Both the position numbers and the translations under genes were made by a program. Positions 8,394-18,133 of a DNA stretch of 64,000 nt are shown piece after piece; position 1 is the first letter of the stretch; each line of letters begins with the position of its first letter. Source of the DNA: Hymenobacter mellowenesis (GTDB taxonomy: Bacteria > Bacteroidota > Bacteroidia > Cytophagales > Hymenobacteraceae); contig NZ_JAUQSX010000003.1 in the NCBI RefSeq assembly GCF_030581005.1, positions 310,001-374,000 of the forward strand, given 5' to 3'. Below the pieces are notes generated by a model. The model was not told the DNA's origin. It made no database searches and worked only from the letters and a program-made list of their open reading frames with translations.

Positions 8394-10834
8394 ATTACCA
8401 CCACATCGGCCCGGCGCGATTCCGGCAGTACCTTCAGCGACTCCAATTTCCCGTTTCTCACTACGCCTTCCACCGTCGTTTGATAGGGCGCATGGAGCTT
8501 GAAATGCACGTCCCAATTCTTCGGCCAGGCTGGTAACAAATAAATCTTCCGCCCGTCGGTTTGCAGTAGCATTTCCTGCAGGCCCAGCATGCCCGAGCCG
8601 CCCCAGTTGTGGTCGGGCGCCCAGTCGTAGCCGGGGCCCCAGAAGGCGGGGAAGCGGCGGCCGGAATCCTGCAGCTTTTTCACCGTTAGCTCGGCGGCTT
8701 CGTCGGTCAGGCCCAGGCGGGCGGCGAAGATGTTGTGCTGCTTCCAGCCTATGTGGCTGCGGAATTTCTGCACGTCCGCATCGTACAGATAAGTATTGCG
8801 GGCCGTGTCGAGGCCGGCTTTGCCCACGCCATAGGCGCCCCAGGGAAACACCGGGTAAAGCTGTGGACTCTCGGTGTTGTTGATGCGCTCCCACGATTTG
8901 GCCGGGGCGATGGTTGGATGGCCCTGGCTTTCGCGGAAGCTGATGCTTGGAATTCGGCCCAGCATGGCCGTCCATTTCTGGCGCTGCCCAACGGTGCCGT
9001 AGGGCGTGGGCAAAGCCAAAAGGCGCGTGAGCACGGTGCGCAGGCCGGTGATGGTGGCGGTCGAATTGTAGGCCATTTTGTACGTTTCGGCCCCAGACCC
9101 GGGGTAGAGCACGAGATGGCCCGCGCCATCTAGCGCCTTGGCGCCGCGCTGGCGGGCCAGGTACTGGTAATGCTCATCAAAGAAGGTGAGGCAGCTCTCG
9201 ATGAAAGGCAGGTACGGCGTGGCGTCCTGGCCGACGTACTGCTCCGCGTCGAGCATCATCAGGCAGAATTCCAGCACGGTGTCCCACTCGTATTCCAGCC
9301 AGGCGTTGTATTCCAGGCCTTTGTCGAAGCTGGTGGGGCGCTTCCAGTTATACTCGGCCGGATTGGGCAGGCCGAAGTTTTCGAGCTGCTCGGTGAAGCA
9401 GGCGCCGGGGTGCTGCCAGTAGGTTTGGCTGCGCAATTCGGCATTTTTGAGGAGGCGCAGGTAGAAATCGAACTGCGGCTTTAGCAAGTCGAAATCACCG
9501 TTTTTCAGCATGGGCCAGTACACGAGGCGCTGGTTTTGGGCGGTGTGGGTGCCGCCACCCCAGTTGCGGAAGTCGGGCGTGAACTTCAGGGTGGAGTCCG
9601 TCAGCACCGGGTCGTAGGTGAAGAGGCCGCCGTTGAACTTGGTGGGCCACTGGCCGAAAGCGTTGCAGCCCAGCATATAGCGCATAAGCTGGTAGTTGCG
9701 GCCCGTCTGCCACTCCGGCGCGTTGGCGGCGGCTTTTTCGGGCCGGATGTGGATGAAGCTGCACTGCCAGTAGTCGTGCCACCAGGCCACGGTGCGTTGG
9801 CGGGCCGCTTTGGGGTTTTGCCGGGCAGCGTCCAGCGTCTGCTGCAACCCTTGCTGCCACTGCGGCACGGCGGGCGCGGTAGTGGTGTGAAGCGCTACCA
9901 CAATGGAATGCGTGCGAGCCGGGGTGCGGCTTTTTAGTTTCCAGCCGTGGTAGTGCGTGTTGAGGTACTGCCCGGTGGTGGTGCCGGCTGGCGTCATTTT
10001 CAGACCATGCAGTGCGCCGCCGAAAATCAGCTGGTTGAGCGGGTTGTAAAGCCGGTCTTTCACGCTTGCCAACCCCTGCTGCTGCACCACGACATCGAAT
10101 ACCGTTTGAGGCCGGTTTTGGTGGAAAAACTCCACACCCTGACTGCGAAAACCGATGCTGTCGCGCCGGGTAACCACATCGCCCTGCGGTGCCCATTTGT
10201 AGGAGTTCTGGTTATTTTCCTTGCCTTTGGGGCGGCGGTCGGCGAAGCGCCAGCTTTCGTAGGTGGCCTCGGCACTCAGCTTCTCGCTGCCCGTAACTTC
10301 GACGTGAACAACGGGCTTGAAAACCTCGACCCACACACGAACCCGGGCCGAGGTCTGGCCCACCTTACCGGTCAAGGTCACGTCACCAGTTTGCAGGGCC
10401 AGTTCCTGCTTGAAAGTGCCGTGGTCGAACGGATTGGGGGTAAGGTGCAGGCGCACCCGGCCGAGTTTTAGCAGAGAATTGTTCTCATCAAAGGTGCCGC
10501 TGCGGGCGAGGTATAACAGCACGTCGCCGTTTTCGGTCCACACGTTCAAGCCAACGTCGCCGCCGCCGCAGGGCATCGATTCGCCGGCGTTGCGGCTGGG
10601 GCTGGTCCAGATGATGTTGTTGGTGGCGAGCTCGGTTTGGGCGTGGGCGAAGCAGGGAAGAATGGAAAGAAACAGCAGAAGCACTTGCCGACTAAGTATC
10701 GAGCGAGGCAATAGAACGTCATGCTGAGCTTGTCGAAGCATCACTACCGCAATAGTAAATGGATTACTTGCGCGGTAGAGATGCTTTGACAGGTTCAGCA
10801 TGACGTTCAAATTAGTGCTTGCGGCCTTTCTCAT
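8390..10834 (-). CDS. Exported DUF5703-like six-hairpin glycoside hydrolase, activity unknown
   Basis: 814 residues from ATG 10834, which overlaps the TGA of the upstream gene as ATGA; this coupling decides the start. The first 70 residues are odd: MRKAAST, then about 32 residues encoded by repeat C2, then a normal signal peptide VLLLFLSILPCFAHAQ. The mature N-terminus (IIWTSPSRNAGESMPCGGGD, then a GLNVWTENGDVLLYLARSG run) resembles the DUF5703 N-terminal domain. A catalytic part like the (alpha/alpha)6 fold of GH95 follows (WWHDYWQCSFIHI, RYMLGCNAFGQWPTKFNGG). Its substrate is unknown; linkage to an acetylesterase and rhamnogalacturonan enzymes suggests pectin. The TAG stop comes from repeat A3. 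Confidence 0.68.
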   Translation of the reverse strand: MRKAASTNLNVMLNLSKHLYRASNPFTIAVVMLRQAQHDVLLPRSILSRQVLLLFLSILPCFAHAQTELATNNIIWTSPSRNAGESMPCGGGDVGLNVWTENGDVLLYLARSGTFDENNSLLKLGRVRLHLTPNPFDHGTFKQELALQTGDVTLTGKVGQTSARVRVWVEVFKPVVHVEVTGSEKLSAEATYESWRFADRRPKGKENNQNSYKWAPQGDVVTRRDSIGFRSQGVEFFHQNRPQTVFDVVVQQQGLASVKDRLYNPLNQLIFGGALHGLKMTPAGTTTGQYLNTHYHGWKLKSRTPARTHSIVVALHTTTAPAVPQWQQGLQQTLDAARQNPKAARQRTVAWWHDYWQCSFIHIRPEKAAANAPEWQTGRNYQLMRYMLGCNAFGQWPTKFNGGLFTYDPVLTDSTLKFTPDFRNWGGGTHTAQNQRLVYWPMLKNGDFDLLKPQFDFYLRLLKNAELRSQTYWQHPGACFTEQLENFGLPNPAEYNWKRPTSFDKGLEYNAWLEYEWDTVLEFCLMMLDAEQYVGQDATPYLPFIESCLTFFDEHYQYLARQRGAKALDGAGHLVLYPGSGAETYKMAYNSTATITGLRTVLTRLLALPTPYGTVGQRQKWTAMLGRIPSISFRESQGHPTIAPAKSWERINNTESPQLYPVFPWGAYGVGKAGLDTARNTYLYDADVQKFRSHIGWKQHNIFAARLGLTDEAAELTVKKLQDSGRRFPAFWGPGYDWAPDHNWGGSGMLGLQEMLLQTDGRKIYLLPAWPKNWDVHFKLHAPYQTTVEGVVRNGKLESLKVLPESRRADVVVM
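10714..10808. repeat. Family C hairpin element, copy C2, inside a coding leader
   Basis: Left GAACGTCATGCTGAGC and right complementary GTTCAGCATGACGTTC with TCGAAGCATC / GATGCTTTGA inner parts. It lies wholly within the 5' end of the minus-strand DUF5703-like gene and is open in that frame. Confidence 0.85.
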
Positions 10835-12267
10835 TGCGCCCAATCATCCGTCCGGAACGACGACACCGGCAGCCCCTCATTGCTGAACAGCGTGGCCCGC
10901 GTGAAATCCTGAAACGCATACCGCACCGCCACCGGCGCTTTCACCGCCTCGGCCGACACGTTGATGACGCTACCCGCGATGGTGGCTTTGGCGGGGTACC
11001 ACTTCTGGTCGGCGCCGGCGATTTCGAAGCCAGTAAGCTCCTGCCCGAAGCTCGTCATGCCCATGGGCGAGTTCTTGAAGCGCACGGCCACCGTGTTGTC
11101 CTTCACCGTCATAGATTCGTAGGTGGGGGGCAGCGCGCCGAAGCCTTTTTGGCCATAGGTTTGGGCCAGGGCCAGCAGGGCCAGGCGGGTGCCGCCGGGC
11201 TCCTTGCGCATGGGGTGGATGCTGGTTTCCTCGCCAATGTCGAGCAGGACGGCCATGGCGGTGTTGGGCACCTGGTCCTGGATTTTGCGCTGGGTATCGC
11301 GGATGAAGGCGGAGTTGTATTTGCCGCCCTTGTTTTTGGAGGTGCGGGTGTAGTCGAAGGGCGCAATCTGGGCGTAGTAGAAGGGGAAGTCGCCCATGCC
11401 CCACTTGGTGCGCCACTGCTTCACCATGGCGGCGAAGAGCTTCTCGTACTCGTCGGGCCGGTCGTAGTTCGATTCGCCCTGGTACCAAATGGCGCCTTTA
11501 ATGCCATATCCTTCAATAGGATGCAGCATACCGTTGTAGAGCGTCGTGGCCGTGCGGCTTTGCAGCTTGATGGTGTCGCCCTTGGCCGGAATCTTCACGC
11601 CGGCAAACTGGCGCAGGTTCTCGGCGTCCATCCACGCTTCGATGAAGGAGCCGCTGTAGCTGCAGTGCAGCAGGCCCACGGGCACTCGCAATTGCTCCTG
11701 CAGCAGCCGTCCAAAATAGTAGGCCGTGGCGCTGAAATTGCTCACCGCCTCGGGCTCGGCCATGCGCCAGGGCGAGGGCTTGCTATTTTCCTGTGGCTCC
11801 GTGACCGACGAGCGGGGCACGGTGTAGAGGCGCAACTGGTCGTTGCGCGAGTGCAGAATGGCCTCATTTGAGCCCAGCACCGGCTGGCCCTTAAAGCCTT
11901 TCATCGGCATTTCCATGTTCGACTGCCCGCCGCACAGCCAGACCTCGCCCACCAATACGTTTGTCAGCTTCATCGCCGGGCCATCGCCGCTGATGGTCAA
12001 CTCATAGGGCGTGGCACTGGCGGCGGGCGTCTTCACCTTGAGCCGCCATTTGCCGGCCGCGTCGGCCTGGGCTGTGTATTTCTGCTTGCCCCACGAGGCA
12101 CTCACGGCAATGGTGCTGCCGGCCTTGGCCCAGCCCCACACCGCACATTCGGCCTGTTGCTGAAACACCATGTTGTCAGTGAAAAGTGAAGCCAGGCGCA
12201 GCTGGGCGTGGCTCAGCAGCGGCAGAAACAGCGTAAGAAAAAGCAGGAAATGAGGCTTCAGCTTCAT
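10831..12267 (-). CDS. Exported SASA-family carbohydrate acetylesterase (sialate-O-acetylesterase-like)
   Basis: 478 residues from ATG 12267, chosen because the signal peptide MKLKPHFLLFLTLFLPLLSHAQ starts there; the in-frame extension to 12330 is only repeat B2 sequence. The catalytic Ser lies in CGGQSNMEMPM and a second family motif is GAIWYQGESN, both typical of the SGNH-like SASA domain. A GDFPFYYAQIAPF strand follows. These enzymes remove O-acetyl esters from sugars. In this setting the likely substrates are acetylated pectic sugars rather than sialic acid. The ATGA overlap with the downstream DUF5703-like gene points to joint translation. Confidence 0.85.
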   Translation of the reverse strand: MKLKPHFLLFLTLFLPLLSHAQLRLASLFTDNMVFQQQAECAVWGWAKAGSTIAVSASWGKQKYTAQADAAGKWRLKVKTPAASATPYELTISGDGPAMKLTNVLVGEVWLCGGQSNMEMPMKGFKGQPVLGSNEAILHSRNDQLRLYTVPRSSVTEPQENSKPSPWRMAEPEAVSNFSATAYYFGRLLQEQLRVPVGLLHCSYSGSFIEAWMDAENLRQFAGVKIPAKGDTIKLQSRTATTLYNGMLHPIEGYGIKGAIWYQGESNYDRPDEYEKLFAAMVKQWRTKWGMGDFPFYYAQIAPFDYTRTSKNKGGKYNSAFIRDTQRKIQDQVPNTAMAVLLDIGEETSIHPMRKEPGGTRLALLALAQTYGQKGFGALPPTYESMTVKDNTVAVRFKNSPMGMTSFGQELTGFEIAGADQKWYPAKATIAGSVINVSAEAVKAPVAVRYAFQDFTRATLFSNEGLPVSSFRTDDWAQ

Positions 12268-12292
12268 AGAGGAAAGTATGTAAAAGTCGCTC

Positions 12293-12399
12293 GTCATGCA
12301 GAGCGTAGCGAAGCATCTCGCGTGTTTCAACTAATTAATATTGCCTTCGCGATTGAAATTGCCATCACACGCGAGATGCTTCGCTGCGCTCTGCATGAC
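12293..12399. repeat. Family B hairpin element, copy B2
   Basis: GTCATGCAGAGCGTAGCGAA left arm and complementary right arm ending GCTCTGCATGAC, with the CATCTCGCG / CGCGAGATG inner part. Sits between GH127 and the acetylesterase, within an untranslated spacer. Confidence 0.9.
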
Positions 12400-12429
12400 G
12401 GTAATAAGCGGTTGGTTACAAGCCAATTT

Positions 12430-14478
12430 CTACCGACTTACTGGAATCCAGACCTCCATATCGGCGTGGCCCCGGTTGCCCCAGGCGTAGTACGGAATGA
12501 GTGAAACCGACACTGCCGTCGGCTTTTCGGCGGGCACCTTGCGGTAGAGCTGCGTGCCCCACTGCGCCGCCTCCGGCACGAGCATGGCCTGGCCAGTAAG
12601 GAATACCACGTCGCTGTTTTCGACCTGCTTGTGCTGCGGAGTTAGGCTGGTATTCGCGGGCAGTGTGAGGCCCGAAATCTTCTGGCCGGCCGGGAAATCC
12701 TTGGTTTCGAGGCAGTAGACGATGGGGCCGCGCTTCACGGCTACCTGGTTGCGGGTTTCCTCCACCAGCGGGTTGGCCTCGACCAACTGGGCGGGCATAG
12801 GCATGGCCAGTTCCACCTTGTCGCCAGCTTTCCACTGGCGGTTGATTTCGGCGTAGGTGCCGGGCGTGAGCGCGGCCGTGGTGGGCTTGCCGTTCACGAG
12901 CAGCGTGGCACCCTCGCACCAGCCCGGCACGCGCAGGAACACGGAAAATGCCTTCTTGGGCGCCTCGTCCAGCGTGAGCTTCACGGTGCCGTCCCATGGG
13001 TAGTCGGTTTCCTGACGAAGCTTCAGTGGGGCACCGTTTTTGAGTTTGGTGTTCAGGTTGCTGCCGCCGTACATATTCAGCCACAGGCCTTTGTCGGAGG
13101 TGCTGTACATATAATTGCTCACCTCCGCTATAGTACGCACCACGTTGGGCGGGCAGCAGTTGGAGAGGCTGATGTAGTCGACCCGGTCCTTCGACCAGCG
13201 CTGGTGGAAGGGCAGCGCATCGGAATACGCCAGCGGGTTGGTATAGAGGAACTTCGTGCCGTCGAGGCTGATGCCCGAGAGCACGCTGTTGTAGAGCGCG
13301 GTTTCCAGCACATCGGCGTACTTGGCGTCGGCGGTTACTTGCAGCATGCGCCAGTTCCAGAGCACGTTGCCGATGTTGGCGCAGGTTTCGCCGTGGGCCG
13401 TGAAATTGGGGAGCTGATAATCTCGCCCGTAGGCCTGGTGGATTTTCTGCACCGTGTCGGGCTTGTAGGCCGTGCCATCGGGCGAGACGCCGTCATAAAG
13501 CGCCCCGCAGGCACCCGTGACGTACATTTTGTGCTGCGTCACGTCGTCCCACATCTTGTTGAGGGTCGTGAGCAGGGTTTGGTCGCCGGTTTCGGCGTAC
13601 ACGTCGGCCGCGCCAGCGAAGAGATAATTAGCCCGCACGGCGTGGCCGCCGGCCTGCTGCATCTGCCGGAACGGAATGCGGTCCTGGTTGTCGTCGGTGC
13701 CCACTTCGGCCACCAGCCCGCGGATGTTAATCAGGCTCTGGGCCAGCTCCAGGTAGCGCGGGTCGCGGGTGGTGCGGTACATCTCCACCACACCCATGTA
13801 GTGCGACGGGCAAATGGCGTTACGCGCCAGCTCGGGCGAGGCTTTTTTATAAAAATTATACAGGTAATCCGTGGATTTACGGGCCATCGTGAGCATCGTG
13901 GTTTTGCCCGTGGCGCGGTAGTGCACGCAGGCTGCCGTCATGAGGTGGCCAATGTTATAGGTCTCAAAATTCAGCCTGTTCTTGAAAGCCGCCGTCTGGC
14001 CCGGATTATTCTGCTCCGCGATGCTGCTCTGGGTGCTGATGTAGCCATCGGCCCGCTGCACCTTGGCAATCAGGGCAATGGCTTCGTCGAGCTGCTGGTC
14101 CAGCTTGGGGTCGTGGTTCACGGCGTAGGCCGCAGACATGGCTTCCAGCAGCTTAAAGAAGTCGCCATCGTGAAACGGCGGCCCTTTGTGCTCACCCTTC
14201 TGCAGGCCGGCAGCAATCTCGAAGTTCTTATAGGCGTGGTTCCGGTCGCTATGGTACAGCGTCCACATGGTCGGAATCATCGAGCGTTGGCACACGTCGA
14301 ACCGCTCGGCCCAGAAACCTTTGGTCCAGGCCACGCTGCCCATGTCCACGCTGCCGAGTTTGGCGTGGGTGCTGGCGGAGGTGTTCACAAGGCCTTTTTG
14401 CTGCGCGAAAACGGGACCGCCCAGGGCCACTGCCAGCGCCCCAAGACCGATTTTTTTAAGGAATAAATGCATAGTCAT
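12430..14478 (-). CDS. Exported beta-L-arabinofuranosidase (GH127 type)
   Basis: 682 residues. ATG 14478 shares its A with the TAA of the upstream GH106 gene (TAATG), so the two are coupled. Signal peptide MHLFLKKIGLGALAVALGGPVFAQ. The catalytic part is an (alpha/alpha)6 barrel. NCCPPN (Cys441-Cys442) matches the GH127/GH146 site where Cys residues bind zinc and one Cys is the nucleophile, and HGETCANIGNVLW carries the partner Glu and Cys. Beta-sandwich domains follow. The enzyme should remove beta-L-arabinofuranose, a side-chain sugar of rhamnogalacturonan-II and arabinan-type chains. GH146 is an alternative label. Confidence 0.85.
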   Translation of the reverse strand: MTMHLFLKKIGLGALAVALGGPVFAQQKGLVNTSASTHAKLGSVDMGSVAWTKGFWAERFDVCQRSMIPTMWTLYHSDRNHAYKNFEIAAGLQKGEHKGPPFHDGDFFKLLEAMSAAYAVNHDPKLDQQLDEAIALIAKVQRADGYISTQSSIAEQNNPGQTAAFKNRLNFETYNIGHLMTAACVHYRATGKTTMLTMARKSTDYLYNFYKKASPELARNAICPSHYMGVVEMYRTTRDPRYLELAQSLINIRGLVAEVGTDDNQDRIPFRQMQQAGGHAVRANYLFAGAADVYAETGDQTLLTTLNKMWDDVTQHKMYVTGACGALYDGVSPDGTAYKPDTVQKIHQAYGRDYQLPNFTAHGETCANIGNVLWNWRMLQVTADAKYADVLETALYNSVLSGISLDGTKFLYTNPLAYSDALPFHQRWSKDRVDYISLSNCCPPNVVRTIAEVSNYMYSTSDKGLWLNMYGGSNLNTKLKNGAPLKLRQETDYPWDGTVKLTLDEAPKKAFSVFLRVPGWCEGATLLVNGKPTTAALTPGTYAEINRQWKAGDKVELAMPMPAQLVEANPLVEETRNQVAVKRGPIVYCLETKDFPAGQKISGLTLPANTSLTPQHKQVENSDVVFLTGQAMLVPEAAQWGTQLYRKVPAEKPTAVSVSLIPYYAWGNRGHADMEVWIPVSR

Positions 14479-17400
14479 TAATCAACGTTGAATGGGAAGG
14501 TGGGGGTGATGCCGATGCCGATGCTCACCGGCCCGAGCAGTCCGGCTGGTAGCAGCGGCTTGCCCGCGGCCGGTGAAGGCGCGGGCGTCCAGGTTTGGCG
14601 CTGCTCGGCGGGCCGGGCCTGGTCGCCGATAAGGCGGTTGGCCCAGGTATTGGTGACGCTAATTTCTAGCTGGTTATCGCCTTTTTTTAGCGCTTTGGTG
14701 ATGTCGACGCGGTAGGGGGGCGTCCAGGATATGCCGCAGGGCTGGCCGTTTACCTGCACTTCGGCCAGGTTGGCAACCGTGCCAAGGTCTAGGTAAACCT
14801 GGGGCGACGGTGCGCTGGAGAATTGCCCTTTCTGCTTTTTCTGCTGCTTGGGCGGCTGCCAGCGGAAGTTTTGGGTGTAGATAGCGGTGCCGGAATAGTG
14901 GCTGATGGCGGCGTCCTGGTTCTTACTCCAATCCGTCAGTTGGGAAAAATTGACTGGCTGGGCCGGGCCACCCATCTTCGGGTCGAAACGGACTTGCCAT
15001 TGGCCGGTGAGGGTTTGCACCAACTGCGTTTCCTGCCAGTTGAAGCCGTCCTGCGCATTTTGCTTCGTTGTCGATTCGCGGAACACCACAAATAGGGAGC
15101 CGTTGCGGTCGAGGCGAATCGGCAGGTTAGTGCGGCTGTTTTTGATTTTCCAGTCGGTGGCCAGGCGGGTTTCGCCGGTCACGGCATCCCACAATTCCGG
15201 CTGCCGCCCGGCCACACGCAAGCTCAGGTTGATGGTACGGGCCGAGTCGAGTTGGTTGGAAATAAAATAGATATCGAATTCCGGCGCAGTGCGGTGCGTC
15301 CAGGCAATTCCGTTGGCGCGCTGGCCGCTGACGGTGCTGGCAATTACGTCGGGAGCCATACCCAGCGATGCAAAAGAAGAGCGGTTATAGGGGCCCCGTA
15401 GCAAAAGCCCCCTGGCCTCCTGGCCAATTGGGTCACTTACCGTTACAGTATCCGCCAGTCTAGCAACTTTTAGCATTTCTTGTTGCACAGCTACATCAGC
15501 GGCTGGATAATTCTGAAATGATGGCGAGTAGCTGGGGTGTCGATTGAGTAGCACCCAACCCCCAGCCTTCACCAATTCTAGTAGCTTCTTCGCCACTTGG
15601 GGCGACATGGCGGTGCTGTCGGGGCTCATTTTCAATGCCCCGGGCACCACCAGCAACCTGTAGCTGGCCCCGCCCGGCAGCACGATGCGACCGTTTTCCA
15701 CCTTCGCCAGGCGCAGCAGCGCGTCCTTGTTGAAGGAGTCGTATTGGTAGCCGTGCAGCGGGTCTACCAGCATGTCGGCGGTTTCCATGTTGGCCGAGGC
15801 TGACACTTTTTCGGGCTGCTCGCGCATGGGCAGGCCCACGTTGGCGAGGCGCTGGTGCTCGGCGGCCACGGCTTGCGGACCGAAAATGCCGGGCAGGTCA
15901 TTCACCAAATGATTTGGCAAAATGGCGCGGCGCGGGGTTTCCTCGCCCGTGAACACGGCCACGTCCACCACTGGGCGGCCGAGTTGCAGCAGGGCCTGGC
16001 AGCGGCGGGCGTAGTCGACCCAGGCGCGGCCGGGTTTCCACCAGGTTTGGTCGCGCTGGAAGAACAGGCCGATACCGCTCAGCGTCATGCCCGGCTGGCG
16101 GTCGAGCCAGGGGTTGTGCACGAACACGTGGTACACCAAGCGGTTGACGCCCAACGCGTAATTGCGGTCCTGCAAAGCTTTGAGCATGCCGGGGTGCTCA
16201 TCCCAGGCCAGCTTTAGCTCGGTGAAAGCCTCGGCCTGCACAATGTTTTTGCCGTAGATGTGGGCGCCCGAAACGGCGTCGAGCATGTCGTTGGGCTTGT
16301 CGTGGGTGGGGCTGCGGAGCCAGAACTCGCCCATCGGCACGTCGGCGTGCTGGTAGTGCAGCAGGCCGTCGCTCACCATGGTGGGCGCGATGGCCTCGGC
16401 CGAAAACGTGCAGCCTTTGGCATGCGCCAAATCCTTCAGCGTCACGTAGAACTTGTCGTTCACCAGCTCCGCAATGGTCTGGCGCACATCGGCCAGCACC
16501 CGCTCCGACTGGTCGGCGCTTTGCAGGGGCACGCCCGCCAGCACCGGCAGGTAGGGCAGCAAGTCGTAGCCCCGCCGCGTCCGAAACTCAGCCGGAAAGT
16601 TGGCCGACCAGTTCTGCGAACCGCATTCCCAGCTGTCGACGTGGAAGACCTTGAGCACCCGCGCCGCCAGCTCCGGACCGCCCTGCCGCACGGCCTCGCC
16701 AAACCACTTATCGAATTGCAGGCTCACGGCGGCGGGGTTGAATTTGTCGCATTCCAGCCCGCGCCCGCCACCGCCAGTGGTGTTGATTTGGCCGGTGCTG
16801 GTGTGGCCCATGCGCAGGATGGTCCAGTGGCCGGCGGGCGCGGTCCAGGTCAGGCGGCCGCTGGCATCTAGCTTGTCGGTCAGGTTGATAATCTTGCCCA
16901 GCGGTACGCACTGCGCGTCAGGCAACTGGACCGGCGTGGTGCGCTGGCTCACGCGCCACACGTCGCCGTTTTTGCCCTCGAACTGGTGGATTCGCGCCGC
17001 ACCGGAAAGATGGATTTCCGACACTTTAAGCGACTGTTTCCACTTGGCCGCGTCGAGGTCTTCGGCGCCCGGCTCTGAGCCGGCGGGGTCGTAGGTGAAA
17101 CGGAAAAACCGGGCCGTGGTGGCGGGCAGCGCGTGGGTCACGGCGCTGCTGTCCTGCCAGCCGCTGCGGGGCGGCTGCAGGCGCGCTAGAGGCCGGAAGC
17201 TGCGGCCGTCGTCGCTCACCTCTACTTGCAGGCGGTTGGCCTGATAGTTATAGCCGTTGGAGCGAATACGGAGGCTGCGGCAGGTAAATGGCTGGTCGAA
17301 GGCATATTGAATCCAGCCCGACTCGCTGGTTTTAAAGCCTTTTTTGTTGCCGGGCGTGGCCAGCAGGTCCAGGTTTTCGCCGGTTAGGCTGCTGGTTATC

Positions 17401-17987
17401 TGCGGCTTTTGGGTGGCGGTGGAAATGGCGCTGCCGGCGGGAGTAGGGTAGGCGTATACCGCAATGTCGCGGTAGTAGCCCTGCACCGTGGGCGGCTGGG
17501 GCAGCGCCAGGCTCAGCTTTTTACCACCCGCCACCTGCGTTTGGGTTGATACGACGTGCTGCATCGACAGCTCCGGCGTAATCCACGGCCCGCCCGCCAG
17601 CGCAAAACCGTCGCTGACGTGCATGGCCAGTTTCAGACCCAGCCGGTCGGCTTCCTGCATAGCATGCTTCACCATTGCCCACCACTGCGGCGACAACTGC
17701 CGGGCCGCAGGCGAAATCGCCGGCGGATTCTCCACGTCCTTAATCGGCATCAGATACGCCCCGCCGATGCCGGCTTCCTTCATCGCCTCCAGGTCGGCGG
17801 TGAGGCCGGCCGGGGTCACGGCCCCGTTCATCCAATACCAGAATACCCACGGCCGCGCCGCCTCGGGCGGGGTTTTGAAAGCGGCTTCCAGGTCGGGTGC
17901 TTGCTGGGCGCACACCGGGGCCGGCAGCAGGCCGAGGGTCGGCAGCGCGAGCAGCAGGAGGGCCTTGGGGAGCAAGCGGGTTTTCAT
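14478..17987 (-). CDS. Exported alpha-L-rhamnosidase (GH106)
   Basis: 1169 residues, the usual large size for GH106, with signal peptide MKTRLLPKALLLLALPTLGLLPAPVCAQ. The barrel starts with RPWVFWYWMNGAVTPAG and GIGGAYLMP, both typical of the family. HVDSWECGSQNW and VQAEAFTE are the conserved segments holding the acidic catalytic and calcium-binding residues. A C-terminal galactose-binding-like beta-sandwich ends near residue 1150 (NGQPCGISWTPPYRVDI). It should cleave alpha-L-rhamnosyl linkages in rhamnogalacturonan. It is the first gene after repeat B3 in the minus-strand block and is translationally coupled to GH127. Confidence 0.92.
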   Translation of the reverse strand: MKTRLLPKALLLLALPTLGLLPAPVCAQQAPDLEAAFKTPPEAARPWVFWYWMNGAVTPAGLTADLEAMKEAGIGGAYLMPIKDVENPPAISPAARQLSPQWWAMVKHAMQEADRLGLKLAMHVSDGFALAGGPWITPELSMQHVVSTQTQVAGGKKLSLALPQPPTVQGYYRDIAVYAYPTPAGSAISTATQKPQITSSLTGENLDLLATPGNKKGFKTSESGWIQYAFDQPFTCRSLRIRSNGYNYQANRLQVEVSDDGRSFRPLARLQPPRSGWQDSSAVTHALPATTARFFRFTYDPAGSEPGAEDLDAAKWKQSLKVSEIHLSGAARIHQFEGKNGDVWRVSQRTTPVQLPDAQCVPLGKIINLTDKLDASGRLTWTAPAGHWTILRMGHTSTGQINTTGGGGRGLECDKFNPAAVSLQFDKWFGEAVRQGGPELAARVLKVFHVDSWECGSQNWSANFPAEFRTRRGYDLLPYLPVLAGVPLQSADQSERVLADVRQTIAELVNDKFYVTLKDLAHAKGCTFSAEAIAPTMVSDGLLHYQHADVPMGEFWLRSPTHDKPNDMLDAVSGAHIYGKNIVQAEAFTELKLAWDEHPGMLKALQDRNYALGVNRLVYHVFVHNPWLDRQPGMTLSGIGLFFQRDQTWWKPGRAWVDYARRCQALLQLGRPVVDVAVFTGEETPRRAILPNHLVNDLPGIFGPQAVAAEHQRLANVGLPMREQPEKVSASANMETADMLVDPLHGYQYDSFNKDALLRLAKVENGRIVLPGGASYRLLVVPGALKMSPDSTAMSPQVAKKLLELVKAGGWVLLNRHPSYSPSFQNYPAADVAVQQEMLKVARLADTVTVSDPIGQEARGLLLRGPYNRSSFASLGMAPDVIASTVSGQRANGIAWTHRTAPEFDIYFISNQLDSARTINLSLRVAGRQPELWDAVTGETRLATDWKIKNSRTNLPIRLDRNGSLFVVFRESTTKQNAQDGFNWQETQLVQTLTGQWQVRFDPKMGGPAQPVNFSQLTDWSKNQDAAISHYSGTAIYTQNFRWQPPKQQKKQKGQFSSAPSPQVYLDLGTVANLAEVQVNGQPCGISWTPPYRVDITKALKKGDNQLEISVTNTWANRLIGDQARPAEQRQTWTPAPSPAAGKPLLPAGLLGPVSIGIGITPTFPFNVD

Positions 17988-18019
17988 TCGTGTTATCAGT
18001 TGAACTGTAGTTTTTGACT

Positions 18020-18112
18020 GTCATGCAGAGCGCAGCGAAGCATCTCGCGTGCAGTACTAATCATACTGATTGCAACGAAGCGAGCGAGATGCTTCGCTGC
18101 GCTCTGCATGAC
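18020..18112. repeat. Family B hairpin element, copy B3
   Basis: Arms GTCATGCAGAGCGCAGCGAA and complement, with CATCTCGCG / CGAGATG inner parts. Separates the permease gene from GH106. Confidence 0.92.
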
Positions 18113-18133
18113 GGGCTGGTTTGGGCAGATGGT

